NCBI RefSeq assembly: GCF_003462685.1 | Contig: NZ_QRVE01000009.1 | Location: 1-64,000 of the forward strand | Source of the DNA: Collinsella sp. AF23-4AC | GTDB lineage: Bacteria; Actinomycetota; Coriobacteriia; Coriobacteriales; Coriobacteriaceae | Reading direction: 5' to 3' | Length of the DNA stretch: 64,000 nt | Notes under the pieces: generated by a model | Told to the model about the DNA's origin: nothing | The model's input: only the letters and a program-made list of their open reading frames with translations | Databases searched by the model: none | In this document: positions 1 through 10,369 of the stretch, one piece after another | Layout: each line of letters starts with the position of its first letter | Numbering within the stretch: the stretch's first letter is position 1 | Translations under genes and position numbers: made by a program

Positions 1-40
1 GCGCAAAATGGATTCTAAAAAACACCTTGCCAAATAGGAG

Positions 41-107
41 CGTCAGGACGCAAAGAGGCTCCGCAGCGCGAAGCGCGATGCGGAGCCTCTTTGCATGTCC
101 GAGGACG
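41..107 (-). terminator. Branched hairpin downstream of groEL
   Basis: On the minus strand, 60-130 nt after the groEL stop, a perfect 15-bp stem (51-65 with 79-93) is capped by GCGCTTCGCGC. It is flanked by CGTCCTCGGACATG (94-107) and CGTCCTGACG (41-50), each of which can fold into its own short hairpin. A T-run (GTGTTTTTTAG) follows further downstream on the minus strand. It probably ends or stabilises the groESL transcript. The flanks and loop recur after pfkA at about 55.4 kb. Confidence 0.55.
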
Positions 108-169
108 TTCCGGAGAGAAGCCCCGTCACGCCCCCGGATTCCCGGTGGGAGTTCTAGACCTTGTCGGCC

Positions 170-1885
<1,716 letters not shown>

Positions 1886-1903
1886 TCAGAGATTCTGACG
1901 AGA

Positions 1904-2197
1904 CTAGGCCTCAACGACGGCATAGATGTCGTCGGCGCGCATCAGCAGATACTTCTCGCCGTCGACCTTGACCTCGTTGCCACCGAACTTACCGTAGATG
2001 ACGACGTCGCCGACCTGAACGTCCATGGGGATGCGCTCGCCCTTGTCGTTGACCTTACCGGCGCCAACGGCAACGATGGTGCCGCGCTGCGGCTTCTCCT
2101 GAGCGTTGCTGGCGATGTACAGACCAGAAGCGGTCTTCTGCTCGGCCTCGTCGGGCTTGACCAGGACGCGATCTGCAAGCGGCTTCAAAGACGACAT
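1904..2197 (-). CDS. groES: Co-chaperonin GroES (Hsp10)
   Basis: The 97-residue heptameric lid of the GroEL chamber. The N-terminus (MSSLKPLADRVLVKPDEAE), the mobile-loop region after residue 15 (TASGLYIASNAQEKPQ) and the C-terminal YLLMRADDIYAVVEA strand are all typical. An AAGGAGG ribosome site precedes the ATG. It is the first gene of the groES-groEL operon. I looked for a CIRCE operator (TTAGCACTC-N9-GAGTGCTAA) and a HAIR/HspR operator upstream and saw neither, so heat regulation is not explained by the visible sequence. Confidence 0.98.
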   Translation of the reverse strand: MSSLKPLADRVLVKPDEAEQKTASGLYIASNAQEKPQRGTIVAVGAGKVNDKGERIPMDVQVGDVVIYGKFGGNEVKVDGEKYLLMRADDIYAVVEA

Positions 2198-2334
2198 GCT
2201 TGTTTCCTCCTTTTTGGGCCGCGCGGTTATACCACGCGAATTAACCCTTTTTGTTTGCGTACGCGTTGAATGGTACCCACGAATGGCGGGTTATACAACA
2301 CAGAGTCAAAAAATCTTATTTTTTGGCACTTAGA

Positions 2335-2545
2335 TTTTCTGAATGCCGGGGGATAACTTAGCGGTGGCTCCCGTGTGGCTCCGGAAGGGCGGGGCATAAG
2401 GTTTCCTGCTCGGGCAGTCCTGCTCGCACGAAGGCCACATTAAGTGGCCTTCGGCTCGTGCGGAACTCGCGATAAACCTTATGCCCCGCCCTTCCGGAGC
2501 CACACGGGAGCCAGGTTAACTAATTCGGGCCCGGTATTCAGAAAA
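2335..2545. repeat. 211-nt intergenic long hairpin with perfect 40-bp arms
   Basis: The 435-nt gap between groES and the amidohydrolase is mostly one inverted repeat. Perfect 40-nt arms lie at 2365-2404 and 2474-2513. Outer 16-nt arms lie at 2335-2350 and 2530-2545 with one G.U-compatible change. Inside are a small hairpin CTGC-TCGG-GCAG (2406-2417) and a 10-bp stem (2429-2438 with 2444-2453). It lies downstream of the amidohydrolase and upstream of the groES promoter region. Nothing else is recognisable in the gap. Confidence 0.8.
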
Positions 2546-2632
2546 GTCAGTGCAGCAAAATGGCGATGCAGATGGTGCGAATAAGAAAGGGGCACGTTGC
2601 TGAAACGTGCCCCTTATGAGTGGGGTATGAGG

Positions 2633-4282
2633 CTAGCGTTCGTAGATTAAGTTGCCTGCCAGGTAGGTGGCCTGAACCTTGGTGGCCTGGAGGTCTTGAG
2701 GGTCAACGGTGAGCGGGTTTTGGTCCAGGACTACCAGGTCGGCGTACTTGCCAGGCTCCAAGCTGCCGAGGTTTTGCTCGTCGCCCGCTGCGTACGCGCT
2801 ACCCAGGGTGTAGTTGCGCAGGGCCGTTGCCGCATCGATGCGCTCGCTCGGTAACCAGCCGCCCTCGGGCCAGTGGCTTTTGGGGTCCTGGCGCGTGATA
2901 GCCGTGTAGAGCACGTTCATGCTGGTAACAGCTGTGATGGGGCTGTCGGTACCGAAGGCTTGGCGAATGCCGCGCTGCTTATAGGTTGCGAACGGCCACA
3001 TGATGCGGCTGCGCTCCAAGCCCAGGTCGCGCTCCGGACCACCCGGGTCGAGCGTGATATGGCAGGGCTGGCTCGAGGCAACCACGTCGAGCTTGCGCAG
3101 GCGGTCGATGTCCTTGGGCAAGAGGTTCTCCAGATGCTCGAGCGTGTTATGACCGTGCTGGGGCAGGCCGTACAGGTCGGCCGCTTCCTCGAAGATATCC
3201 AGCGCGGCATGAATCGCACCGTCACCAATGACGTGGATGCGCACGGTGTGACCGCGCTCCGCGGCCGCCAGAACCAGTTTGCGCATGCGCTCAGCCGGAA
3301 CCGTCAGACGGCCCTGGTCGCCCGGGAAGCGCGGATTGGTATAGGGCTCGGTGAGATATGCCGTGTGTTCGCTCGACACGCCATCGAAGAACTGCTTAAA
3401 ACCAGGCGCCGAGAGCAGCGCGTTGTTCGCGTAGCGGGTCTGGAGTTCTTCCAAGCGCGATTGGTCATCCAGCAGTGTGGGGAATAGATGGGCTCGGATG
3501 CCCAGTTTGCCGGCTACCTGCAGTTTGTCGTAGACGTCGTCGCGGATAAAATCGCAGCCCGGCATGGGCATGAGCGACATATCGCAGATCGAGGTGATGC
3601 CCTGCTCGGCCATACGCCTCATTTGATCGGCGTAAGCGCTTGCAATGCGATCCTCCCCCAGCCACTCAAGGCAGCGCGGTAGCAGCTGCATGGCAGCCGC
3701 CTCGTGAGCAATGCCCGTGAGCTCGCCGTTTGCATCCTTGTCGTATCTGCCGCCCGCTGGCGGCTCGCTGTCGCGTGTGACGCCGAGCGCCTCGAGTGCG
3801 CGGCTGTTGAGCCAAAGCGTGTGCCCGTCGCCCGAATACATAACGCAAGGACGATCGGGGAATGCCGCATCGAGCGACGCCTTGGTTGGATGCTCGGGCG
3901 GGTCCCAACGGTAATCGCGCCAGCCCTGCGTCACAACCCAAGCGTCGTCGGGCAGGTCCTGGGAAAACTCGAGCGCATGTTGCACCAGCGCCGCCTCGGA
4001 CGTGCCCATATCCATGAGCATGTACGGCGAGGAACCGACCGAGGTATGGAAGAAGTGCAGATGAGCGTCATGGAAACCGGGGCAGACAAACTGCTCGCCG
4101 TAGTCGATAACCGACGTGGCGGCGGGAGCGGCGGCGATCACGTCATCGGGCGCACCGACTGCGACGATACGGTCGCCTGCGACGGCAATCGCCAGCTCGC
4201 GGGCGGTATCGATGCCGTCTTGCGCGGTAAAGACGTTCTTGGAGCGGATAATCCGATCGATATGTTGCATGGGCATCCCCAT
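2633..4282 (-). CDS. Amidohydrolase family protein (YtcJ-like, amidohydrolase 3)
   Basis: A metal-dependent hydrolase of the TIM-barrel amidohydrolase superfamily; the substrate is unknown. The metal-binding HxH is visible in CPGFHDAHLHFFH, histidines follow in VRIHVIGDGAIHAAL, and the late catalytic Asp is in AFGTDSP. A C-terminal LEPGKYADLVVLDQNPL closes the small beta-sandwich. I set the start at the ATG at 4282 (MGMPMQHIDR, 549 residues) because the longer frame would overlap the divergent M20 gene's promoter and ribosome site. The ATG at 4270, preceded by GGGGA, is equally possible. About 156 nt separate it from the divergent peptidase gene. Confidence 0.88.
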   Translation of the reverse strand: MGMPMQHIDRIIRSKNVFTAQDGIDTARELAIAVAGDRIVAVGAPDDVIAAAPAATSVIDYGEQFVCPGFHDAHLHFFHTSVGSSPYMLMDMGTSEAALVQHALEFSQDLPDDAWVVTQGWRDYRWDPPEHPTKASLDAAFPDRPCVMYSGDGHTLWLNSRALEALGVTRDSEPPAGGRYDKDANGELTGIAHEAAAMQLLPRCLEWLGEDRIASAYADQMRRMAEQGITSICDMSLMPMPGCDFIRDDVYDKLQVAGKLGIRAHLFPTLLDDQSRLEELQTRYANNALLSAPGFKQFFDGVSSEHTAYLTEPYTNPRFPGDQGRLTVPAERMRKLVLAAAERGHTVRIHVIGDGAIHAALDIFEEAADLYGLPQHGHNTLEHLENLLPKDIDRLRKLDVVASSQPCHITLDPGGPERDLGLERSRIMWPFATYKQRGIRQAFGTDSPITAVTSMNVLYTAITRQDPKSHWPEGGWLPSERIDAATALRNYTLGSAYAAGDEQNLGSLEPGKYADLVVLDQNPLTVDPQDLQATKVQATYLAGNLIYER

Positions 4283-4438
4283 CTCTGGCAGGAAATTCAA
4301 CACCCCCGAGTGTACTCCCCCGCCCTTGTAACAAAACCCCAAGCGGCAAACGGCAACTTTACCAGCCCTAGCGGCAGGTGGCATACTGGAGAGAGCCTGT
4401 ACGATTTTGCGATCAACCCAGCAAGGAGCAAATCGACC

Positions 4439-5902
4439 ATGACGAAGACCAAGGCACAGCAGATTATGGCGGCGACCGAGGCTCGCGCGGCTGGCGACGT
4501 CACCGCAGCCATCAAAGATATCGCTACCGAGTTTGAACCCTATATCATCAAGCAGCGCCGGCACTTCCATAAGCACCCGGAGCTGAGCCTTGCCGAGGAG
4601 CGCACGACCTCCGACATCGCCAACCAGCTCGACGCCATGAATATCCCCTATGAGCGTCCCCTTAAGACGGGTCTGGTGGCGACCCTTCGCGGCACCGCGC
4701 CCGACGCCTACCGCGAGGACGGTACGCCGCGCCGCCGCATCCTACTGCGTGCGGATATCGACGCCCTGCCTGTCACCGAGCAGACCGGCGAGGAGTTCGC
4801 CAGTGTCAACGAGGGCTGCATGCACGCCTGCGGCCATGACTGCCACATCGCCATGATGCTCGGCACGCTGCAAATCCTGCGCCATATGACCGACGACATT
4901 CACGGCGAAGTCCGCATCGTCTTCCAGCCCAGCGAGGAAAACGGCCAGGGCGCCAAGCTCATGATCGGCACGGGTGTGCTCGACGGCGTCGATGGCGCCT
5001 ACGCCGCGCACATCTGGAGTGAGGTCGACGCCGGCACCGTGAGCTGCGAGCCCGGACCGCGCATGGCCAATACCGACTGGTTCCGCATCGACGTCCGCGG
5101 CACCTCATGCCACGGCGCCATGCCCCAGCGCGGCCACGACGCCGTTATGGTTGCCGCCGAGATCGTCAACGCCCTGCAGACCATCGTTTCGCGCGAGATC
5201 AGCCCCTATGAGCCGGCTGTCATCACCGTCGGCGAGCTGCACGGCGGCACCGCGCGCAACGTTATCGCCGGCACGGCCTACCTCGCCGGCACGGTGCGCA
5301 CCTACGGCGATTCGACCCACGAGGAAATGCCGGAGCTTATGCGCCGCATTGTGGAGCATACCGCGGCCGCCTTGGGCGCCGAGGCAGAGCTCACTGACTA
5401 CACCATCGCCAACTACAAGGTCGAAAACGAGGTCGCCTCGAGCGAGCGCTGCCGTCAGGCTGTAATCAAATGCCTGGGTCCCACCGGTCAAGGCCATTAC
5501 CGCGGCACGCTTTCGGGCGAGGATTTTTCGGAGTACCTGCGCCGCGTACCGGGCGTGCTCGCCTTTGTAGGTACGCGCAACCCCAAGATCGGCGCCACGT
5601 ACGCCCAGCATTCCTGCTTTTACAAGATTGACGAGACCGTGCTGGCAAAGGGTTCCATGGTGGCCTCCCAGTATGCTATCGACTTTTTGGCCGAGCCCAC
5701 GCAAGAGGAGCTCGACGGCCCCGCGATTAGCGCGGTCGCCGAAACCAACCCCGATCTGGCCGCCAAGTTGCGCTCTGCCAAGGCGACGACCGCCGAGGCT
5801 CGCGACGCCATCCATGATGCCCGAACGGCTCGCCATGCCGCGATCAAGGGCATCCACGACGCACGCGCTGCTGCACGCCGCGAGGAGAAGCACGACGAGT
5901 AA
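4439..5902 (+). CDS. M20D-family amidohydrolase / N-acyl-amino-acid deacylase
   Basis: A cytoplasmic two-zinc hydrolase of the hippurate/IAA-amino-acid hydrolase type that releases amino acids from N-acyl conjugates. Visible metal ligands are HACGHDCH, the Glu pair in QPSEENGQ, the His in AAHIW and the final His in AQHSCF. The dimerisation domain lies between. The ATG at 4439 is chosen because AAGGAG sits 10 nt upstream and family homology begins there (HFHKHPELS). At 487 residues it is longer than the usual 390: the last 70 or so residues form an Ala/Arg/Asp-rich helical tail (TAEARDAIHDARTARHAA) of unknown role. It is divergent from the amidohydrolase, so the two may act on related substrates (inference). 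Confidence 0.9.
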   Translation: MTKTKAQQIMAATEARAAGDVTAAIKDIATEFEPYIIKQRRHFHKHPELSLAEERTTSDIANQLDAMNIPYERPLKTGLVATLRGTAPDAYREDGTPRRRILLRADIDALPVTEQTGEEFASVNEGCMHACGHDCHIAMMLGTLQILRHMTDDIHGEVRIVFQPSEENGQGAKLMIGTGVLDGVDGAYAAHIWSEVDAGTVSCEPGPRMANTDWFRIDVRGTSCHGAMPQRGHDAVMVAAEIVNALQTIVSREISPYEPAVITVGELHGGTARNVIAGTAYLAGTVRTYGDSTHEEMPELMRRIVEHTAAALGAEAELTDYTIANYKVENEVASSERCRQAVIKCLGPTGQGHYRGTLSGEDFSEYLRRVPGVLAFVGTRNPKIGATYAQHSCFYKIDETVLAKGSMVASQYAIDFLAEPTQEELDGPAISAVAETNPDLAAKLRSAKATTAEARDAIHDARTARHAAIKGIHDARAAARREEKHDE

Positions 5903-5947
5903 TCGATTCGCTGGCATCTCGCAGTCATAGCCACACCGCGATGTCAA

Positions 5948-5983
5948 AGCGGGGGCGGACGTTTCGACACGTCCGCCCCCGCT
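5948..5983. terminator. Bidirectional terminator hairpin
   Basis: A perfect 15-bp GC-rich stem (5948-5962 with 5969-5983) has a 6-nt loop. It lies between the convergent M20 gene and the zinc-ribbon gene. There is no strong T-tract on either side, so it may work in both directions only weakly. Confidence 0.7.
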
Positions 5984-6003
5984 CATTTGTCAAGCGCTAT
6001 TTC

Positions 6004-6033
6004 TAGCCCGTCCCCAAATAGCAGGCGGCGTGG
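6004..6033 (-). repeat. Degenerate GGGACAG-core REP-like element
   Basis: On the minus strand, beginning within 7 nt after the TAG of the zinc-ribbon gene, the sequence CCTGCTATTTGGGGACGGG resembles the window's REP-like core CCTGCCAAAAAGGGACAGG. It is a weak match but sits at the same position relative to a stop codon as several better copies. Confidence 0.4.
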
Positions 6034-7347
6034 CTACTCGTCCTGAGGCTCCTCGTCGGAGCTTGGCTCGGACGCCGGCTCAGGTGCAGGTGCCGGCTCA
6101 GGCACAGGCTCAGGCTCAGGCTCAGGCGCAGGCTCGGGCTCAGATGCCGTCTCAGGCTCGGGTGCCGGTTCAGGCTCGGGCGCCGGCTCAGGCTCGGTCG
6201 CGGGAGCGGGTGCAGGTGCCGGCGAAGCATCCGGAGCACCGTAACCCGAAGGAGCGGACTTCTTCTCGAAGGGCAACACAAAAGTCAGGACGTCGTCCTT
6301 ATCCTCATCGGCCCACTCGCTTGCATAGCGTGCGACCCAATAGCCAACGGCACGGTGCTTGAGCATCTTGCCAAAGACCGTAAGAAATACGGTGACGAAA
6401 GCGACCAGCACCAAGAACAGCGCGAGCGTGACGCCACCGCCGGTAACAATTGCCTCAATACCCGTAGGACGATAGTAGTAGCTATACATACCGACAGAGG
6501 CAATGGCGCCAAAGACGACCGTCAAGATCCATGTGACAACGTTGGCGACCAGGCCCGTCAAAAACTCGGGAAGGAACGAAGCACAGAACAGCTTGGTCTT
6601 GTTGTGCTTAAACGCCGCCCAGACCTTATCGAGCGAAAACGCGCTCTCGACGCGACCGGTCACCGCAAAGTGCATCACGGCGATGTCGGCGAACATCTTA
6701 AAGAAGACACCCAGAATCGCCGAGGCAATTAGCGCCAGGACAAGCAGGCCGAGCGAACCGAACAGCGCAGCCTCGAGCGCATAAGAGCCGTAATAAGAAT
6801 ACGAGCCCGCGGCGCCAATTACCACGCCCTCCACCAGCGAAAGCACTACACCGATAACGGGAATGGCAGCGATAACCTCGAGCACGCCCGAAATAACGCT
6901 CGAAAAGACTCCGAGACCAAACGACGTGGAACGCATGAGTGGACGGTCCATGCCGTCATCGACCTTGAGCGAAAGATCACGACCCCACTCGATGCCAAAG
7001 CCCGAACCGCACACACTCGCAATGCAAGCTGCCAAAAAGCCGATGGCAGCCGCAATGCCGCCAATAACGGGAATAAACAACACGAGCACCGACACAACGC
7101 AAATCAGCGCCGGCAAAAACGCGATTTGGCATACACGCTGAAGCACGCCCGGAGTCTTGGTCATATCTTGGAACGCCTGAGCCACACAGCCCTTTGGCGC
7201 ATTCGCCACGGGCGGTTGCGGAACAAACTGCTGGGGCTGAGGCTGTCCCTGGGGAGCGGGGCCAGCGGCACCGGCATTAGGAGCACCACACACGCCGCAG
7301 AACTTGTCGTTATCGCCCATGGGGGCGCCACACTGCGAGCAGAACAT
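6034..7347 (-). CDS. Zinc-ribbon DUF4013-like membrane protein with Glu/Pro repeat tail
   Basis: The function is unknown. The product (437 residues from the ATG at 7347, preceded by AAGGGA) starts with a zinc ribbon ([24 protein letters not shown], two CxxC pairs). A Pro/Gln linker and about seven hydrophobic segments follow, resembling DUF4013 integral membrane proteins (segment beginning near residue 75, [20 protein letters not shown]). The final 60 or so residues are a low-complexity Glu-Pro-Ala tandem (AP-EPEP units) that the DNA shows as repeated gctcaggctcagg-type units. Such repeats can change length by slippage. The longer frame to 7419 lacks a better ribosome site. Confidence 0.75.
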   Translation of the reverse strand: MFCSQCGAPMGDNDKFCGVCGAPNAGAAGPAPQGQPQPQQFVPQPPVANAPKGCVAQAFQDMTKTPGVLQRVCQIAFLPALICVVSVLVLFIPVIGGIAAAIGFLAACIASVCGSGFGIEWGRDLSLKVDDGMDRPLMRSTSFGLGVFSSVISGVLEVIAAIPVIGVVLSLVEGVVIGAAGSYSYYGSYALEAALFGSLGLLVLALIASAILGVFFKMFADIAVMHFAVTGRVESAFSLDKVWAAFKHNKTKLFCASFLPEFLTGLVANVVTWILTVVFGAIASVGMYSYYYRPTGIEAIVTGGGVTLALFLVLVAFVTVFLTVFGKMLKHRAVGYWVARYASEWADEDKDDVLTFVLPFEKKSAPSGYGAPDASPAPAPAPATEPEPAPEPEPAPEPETASEPEPAPEPEPEPVPEPAPAPEPASEPSSDEEPQDE

Positions 7348-7496
7348 AGAATCATCCCTTCGTATCTTGAACGAATCACTTGGATCGCAAACGATGTCTT
7401 TAGCATCATTATTGCCCAATGTGGGGTCAAATACTCAAAGATGACCGATTTGCAAGGTACACGGCGCCAGCAGGCGGTTCGTTGAATACGTCTGTG

Positions 7497-8519
7497 CTAG
7501 TTCGTTCCGCGGAAGCCCTTGCCGACGATCTCGGAGCTGTCGACGATCGTGATAAAGGCACCTGGATCGACTTCGCGCGCATAGCGGCGCAGTTGCACGG
7601 CCTCGCGACGGCTCAGCACGCTCATGATCACCGTCACACACTTGCCCGAGAAGGCACCGTAGCCGCGGCTGATGGTCGCCGTGCGGTTGAGATGCTTGAC
7701 GATAAACTCCTCGACCTTAAGGGGCTCGGAACAAATGACCGTGCAGACTTTGCGCAGGTGAATGCTCTCAATGGCTTTGTCGACCACAAGCGTCTTGGCA
7801 AACAGGCCGAGCACGCAATACAGACCGACACGCGGGCCGTACAAGAAGGCCGCGATGGTCACGATACCGATATCGACCAGCAGCAGGGCGCGGCCAATCT
7901 CGAGCGTGGTGCGACGCTTGAGGATCATGGCAAGAATGTCCGTGCCACCCGTCGAGGCGCCGATGTCAAAGACAATAGCGCTGCCGAGCGCCGGCAAGAT
8001 GACGGCAAAGCACAGGTCGAGCCACATATCGCCCGTCATCGAGACATCGGTCGGAATAAAGAGCTCAAACAGCGAAACATAGGCGGACAGCGCAAACGAG
8101 GCGAAGACGCTCCACAGGATTGCCTTGCGCTCCAAAAAGATAAAGCCCAAAACGACGAGAACCGCGTTAATAATCCACATAAAGACGCCGACGGGCAGGG
8201 TCGGGAACAGCGTGGACAAAATGACCGACACGCCCGAGGTACCGCCGAAAGCAAAGTGATTAGGGGTTTTAAACGCAACGATGGCAAAGGCCGTAAGAAT
8301 CAGGCCCAGATTGAGCTCGGCGAAAAAGCGCGGAAAGCCCGGCTCCTGGCTGCGCTTTTGACCGGCACGCTCGCCGCGCTCGATATCGGTGCGATCAACC
8401 ACGCGCTCCATCGGCACCACGGGAGGACGATGCACCTCCTCGGCAGCACGCGATGCCGCCTCTGCCGCAGCGGCCTCAATCGCCCATGCCTTGCTTTCTG
8501 TTTCGTGCTCGTCAGCCAT
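7497..8519 (-). CDS. YitT family membrane protein with DUF2179 domain
   Basis: A 340-residue inner-membrane protein of the YitT/DUF161 family; the biochemical role is unsettled. A charged N-terminal 80 residues (Ala/Glu-rich, then GERAGQKRSQEPG) precede five or six hydrophobic segments (LILTAFAIVAFKTPNHFAFGG with the family's GG-T-G-V signature, VGVFMWIINAVLVVLGFIFL, and others). A C-terminal cytoplasmic DUF2179 domain follows (ICSEPLKVEEFIVKHL, GYGAFSGKCVTVIMSVLSRRE). GAGGGG precedes the ATG. It stands alone between the zinc-ribbon gene and the asp23 operon. Confidence 0.88.
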   Translation of the reverse strand: MADEHETESKAWAIEAAAAEAASRAAEEVHRPPVVPMERVVDRTDIERGERAGQKRSQEPGFPRFFAELNLGLILTAFAIVAFKTPNHFAFGGTSGVSVILSTLFPTLPVGVFMWIINAVLVVLGFIFLERKAILWSVFASFALSAYVSLFELFIPTDVSMTGDMWLDLCFAVILPALGSAIVFDIGASTGGTDILAMILKRRTTLEIGRALLLVDIGIVTIAAFLYGPRVGLYCVLGLFAKTLVVDKAIESIHLRKVCTVICSEPLKVEEFIVKHLNRTATISRGYGAFSGKCVTVIMSVLSRREAVQLRRYAREVDPGAFITIVDSSEIVGKGFRGTN

Positions 8520-8636
8520 TACGGCAACCCCTCGTTAACAATTTGGAAACAATGTGCCCATTAGGGTAACGCGGAACGCGACGATTGCAACCCCTAGTTA
8601 GACGAGCGGTATGCCTACATCGGGGGGCATACAAAT

Positions 8637-8674
8637 AACGGCCGGCCACGCTTTTGCTTGCGCGGTCGGCCGTT
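8637..8674 (-). terminator. Terminator after the asp23 operon
   Basis: A 15-bp stem with one mismatch and one G.U (8637-8651 with 8660-8674) encloses an 8-nt T-rich loop. On the minus strand it is followed by TTATTTG. It lies about 55 nt after the asp23 stop. Confidence 0.6.
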
Positions 8675-8677
8675 TAA

Positions 8678-8727
8678 CGTTTTCGCAGATAAAACCTGCC
8701 AAAACAAACCTGTCCCTATTTGGCAGG
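8678..8727 (-). repeat. REP-like element docked at asp23 stop codon
   Basis: Read on the minus strand, CCTGCC-AAATAGGGACAGG starts immediately after the TAG of asp23 (8728-8730). The complementary TTTTGGCAGG and the conserved tail TTTTATCTGCG follow. The element folds as a 10-bp hairpin around the GGGACAGG core. Confidence 0.8.
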
Positions 8728-9243
8728 CTACTCGTGCTGGTTGGTACGGTGCTCGTACTCCTCGGGGGTGATGACGTCCTCGATGCGCAGGTTGACGCCC
8801 GCCACCTCAAGGCCGGTCATCGTGGCAAGGCGCTCAGTGACGCGCGCCTTGACATCGTCGAAGATCGCGGGCGCATAGGCGCCGTACTCGATAATGACGG
8901 AGATGTTGACGACCACGCGATTATCGTCGGTGACCTCGACCGTCACGCCCTTGGTCAGATTCTCGGCACCAAACTGCTCCTGCACAAAATGCATGAGGTT
9001 ACCCTTCATGCCCAAGACGTGCGGCACCTCGCGAGTGGCCATGGCAACGATCTTCTCGATCACACCGTTGGAATAGGTCAGCGAGTCCTCGGACTCGTCC
9101 GCTTCCTCGTCGTCCTCATCCTCATCGGACTCGGCCTCGACAAGAGCCTCGTCCTCGAGCGTCACGTCCTCGGCCTCGGCGGTGACGGTCTCGTCTGCCT
9201 CGAGCTCGGTATCGGCCACATCGACCTTCGTATTAAAAGCCAT
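8728..9243 (-). CDS. Asp23/Gls24 family envelope stress protein
   Basis: Member of the alkaline-shock protein 23 family, which in Firmicutes and Actinobacteria is tethered to the membrane by AmaP and responds to cell-envelope stress. The family domain covers about residues 55-160 (YSNGVIEKIVAMATREVPHV, NISVIIEYGAYAPAIFDDVK, VNLRIEDVITPEE). The first 55 residues are an unusually acidic extension (ESDEDEDDEEADESEDS). It is the last gene of an amaP-DUF2273-asp23 operon, 44 nt after DUF2273, which supports the assignment strongly. Confidence 0.9.
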   Translation of the reverse strand: MAFNTKVDVADTELEADETVTAEAEDVTLEDEALVEAESDEDEDDEEADESEDSLTYSNGVIEKIVAMATREVPHVLGMKGNLMHFVQEQFGAENLTKGVTVEVTDDNRVVVNISVIIEYGAYAPAIFDDVKARVTERLATMTGLEVAGVNLRIEDVITPEEYEHRTNQHE

Positions 9244-9287
9244 GGTTCCTCCTTATGCCTGCCGCGGATGCGACAGTCGAATACATA

Positions 9288-9665
9288 TTAGCGGCCGCTA
9301 AACAGACGGCCGAAGAAGTTGACGATCCCGTTTTCGCCATCGCGAATCTGGCCGATCACAGCCCCGATCAGCACGAAGAATGCGATGACCAGCGTGTCCC
9401 ACAGGCCGAGCGTGAGCACCAGCACCGCGAGCACAAAACCCGCGACGGCGCCGAGCGTGGTGTTGGGATGGCGAACGGCATAGCTCCAGATAGCCGCCCC
9501 CGTGCCCTTGATGAGACCCATAGCCTCGTCAAAATCCGCGGCTGCCGCGTCTTGTAACTCGGTTGCCTCTGCTTTGGAATCAACAGGTTCGCTCGCCGGT
9601 GTGGCGCTCTGGTCAATCGTCAGGCGCGGCGTACGAGCGGTCTTATCTTGATTGGTATCACTCAC
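9288..9665 (-). CDS. DUF2273 small membrane protein of the Asp23 operon
   Basis: A 125-residue protein with a polar N-terminal half and two hydrophobic segments (TTLGAVAGFVLAVLVLTLGLW, TLVIAFFVLIGAVIGQIRDG). It matches the DUF2273 family that sits between amaP and asp23 in Gram-positive bacteria. The start is a GTG at 9665: GGAGG lies 7 nt upstream and the gene overlaps the amaP stop by 8 nt (GTGAGTGA), indicating translational coupling. A longer frame exists upstream but runs inside amaP. Confidence 0.82.
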   Translation of the reverse strand: MSDTNQDKTARTPRLTIDQSATPASEPVDSKAEATELQDAAAADFDEAMGLIKGTGAAIWSYAVRHPNTTLGAVAGFVLAVLVLTLGLWDTLVIAFFVLIGAVIGQIRDGENGIVNFFGRLFSGR

Positions 9666-10203
9666 CGGAAACCTCCACGGTCTGGACGGTAGTCTTGGAC
9701 GGCAAAAAACGGACGCGCGTGGTCGTACCCGGCGTGCCGAGCATGGTATCGCAGGCCTCCTCGATACGCTGCTGCATCGCGGTAGCCAGAGATGCCACGT
9801 CCTTATCGTCAAGCGCGATAGCCTCGACCTTAAAACGGATGTGCGAATCGTCGGGGCCTTGGACGCGGGCCTCGACATGCTCGACCATCACGCGGTCGTC
9901 GCGCTCGGCAGCAGCCCTGGCGCACGAAGAAAGCGCCGCAAGGGTAACCTCGATATTGCGCTCCCCCGCCGGATGCACGCAGGACGGCTCGCGACGGGCG
10001 AACATCAGGCGGAAAAAGCTCAGCAGTACGCCAAGCGCCACGACGCCGGCGCACACCGTCACGACGATGCGCGGCATGGGGTCGCGCATCAGCAGCATAA
10101 AGCGATACGTATACGGCCCCCAAAACTGGCAGACAAGCGTACCCAGCGCCACGATGGTGGCGGCAAGATACACGATCGCTAGGGCTCGTTTGAGTACGCG
10201 CAC
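9658..10203 (-). CDS. amaP: AmaP-like alkaline-shock membrane anchor protein
   Basis: Predicted partner that anchors Asp23 at the membrane. The 181-residue product has two N-terminal transmembrane segments (LAIVYLAATIVALGTLVCQF and IVVTVCAGVVALGVLLSFF) with a short external loop. A cytoplasmic alpha/beta domain follows, typical of AmaP (VEARVQGPDDSHIRFKVEAIALDDKDV and then MQQRIEEACDTMLG). The start is GTG with AAGGGAG 6 nt upstream. It is the first gene of the three-gene operon. Confidence 0.85.
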   Translation of the reverse strand: MRVLKRALAIVYLAATIVALGTLVCQFWGPYTYRFMLLMRDPMPRIVVTVCAGVVALGVLLSFFRLMFARREPSCVHPAGERNIEVTLAALSSCARAAAERDDRVMVEHVEARVQGPDDSHIRFKVEAIALDDKDVASLATAMQQRIEEACDTMLGTPGTTTRVRFLPSKTTVQTVEVSGE

Positions 10204-10254
10204 GCGGCGCTCCCTTCAAATCTCGGCTCTCGAAATGCAAAACGGTTCGCATCA

Positions 10255-10300
10255 TTATAAAAGAGCCGGGTCCGGTGCTCTACGCACGCGGATCCGGCTC
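10255..10300 (-). terminator. Intrinsic terminator of yebC
   Basis: A 12-bp stem with one G.U (10263-10274 with 10289-10300) is followed on the minus strand by TTTTATAA. It is 70 nt past the yebC stop. Confidence 0.8.
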
Positions 10301-10369
10301 ATCTATTCCACGAGGCTTGCATGCTCGCTTCATTATGCCCAGATATGCACGGCTTAACCCGTGCGGGCG

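Noticed and set aside
2198..2340. CIRCE or HAIR heat-shock operator before groES
   Set aside because: Neither TTAGCACTC-N9-GAGTGCTAA nor CTTGAGT-N7-ACTCAAG is present. GGCACTTAGA near 2327 is only a partial resemblance.
4283..4576. N-terminal extension of the amidohydrolase
   Set aside because: The extra 98 residues overlap the divergent M20 gene's start and ribosome site and show no homology, so the shorter start was used.
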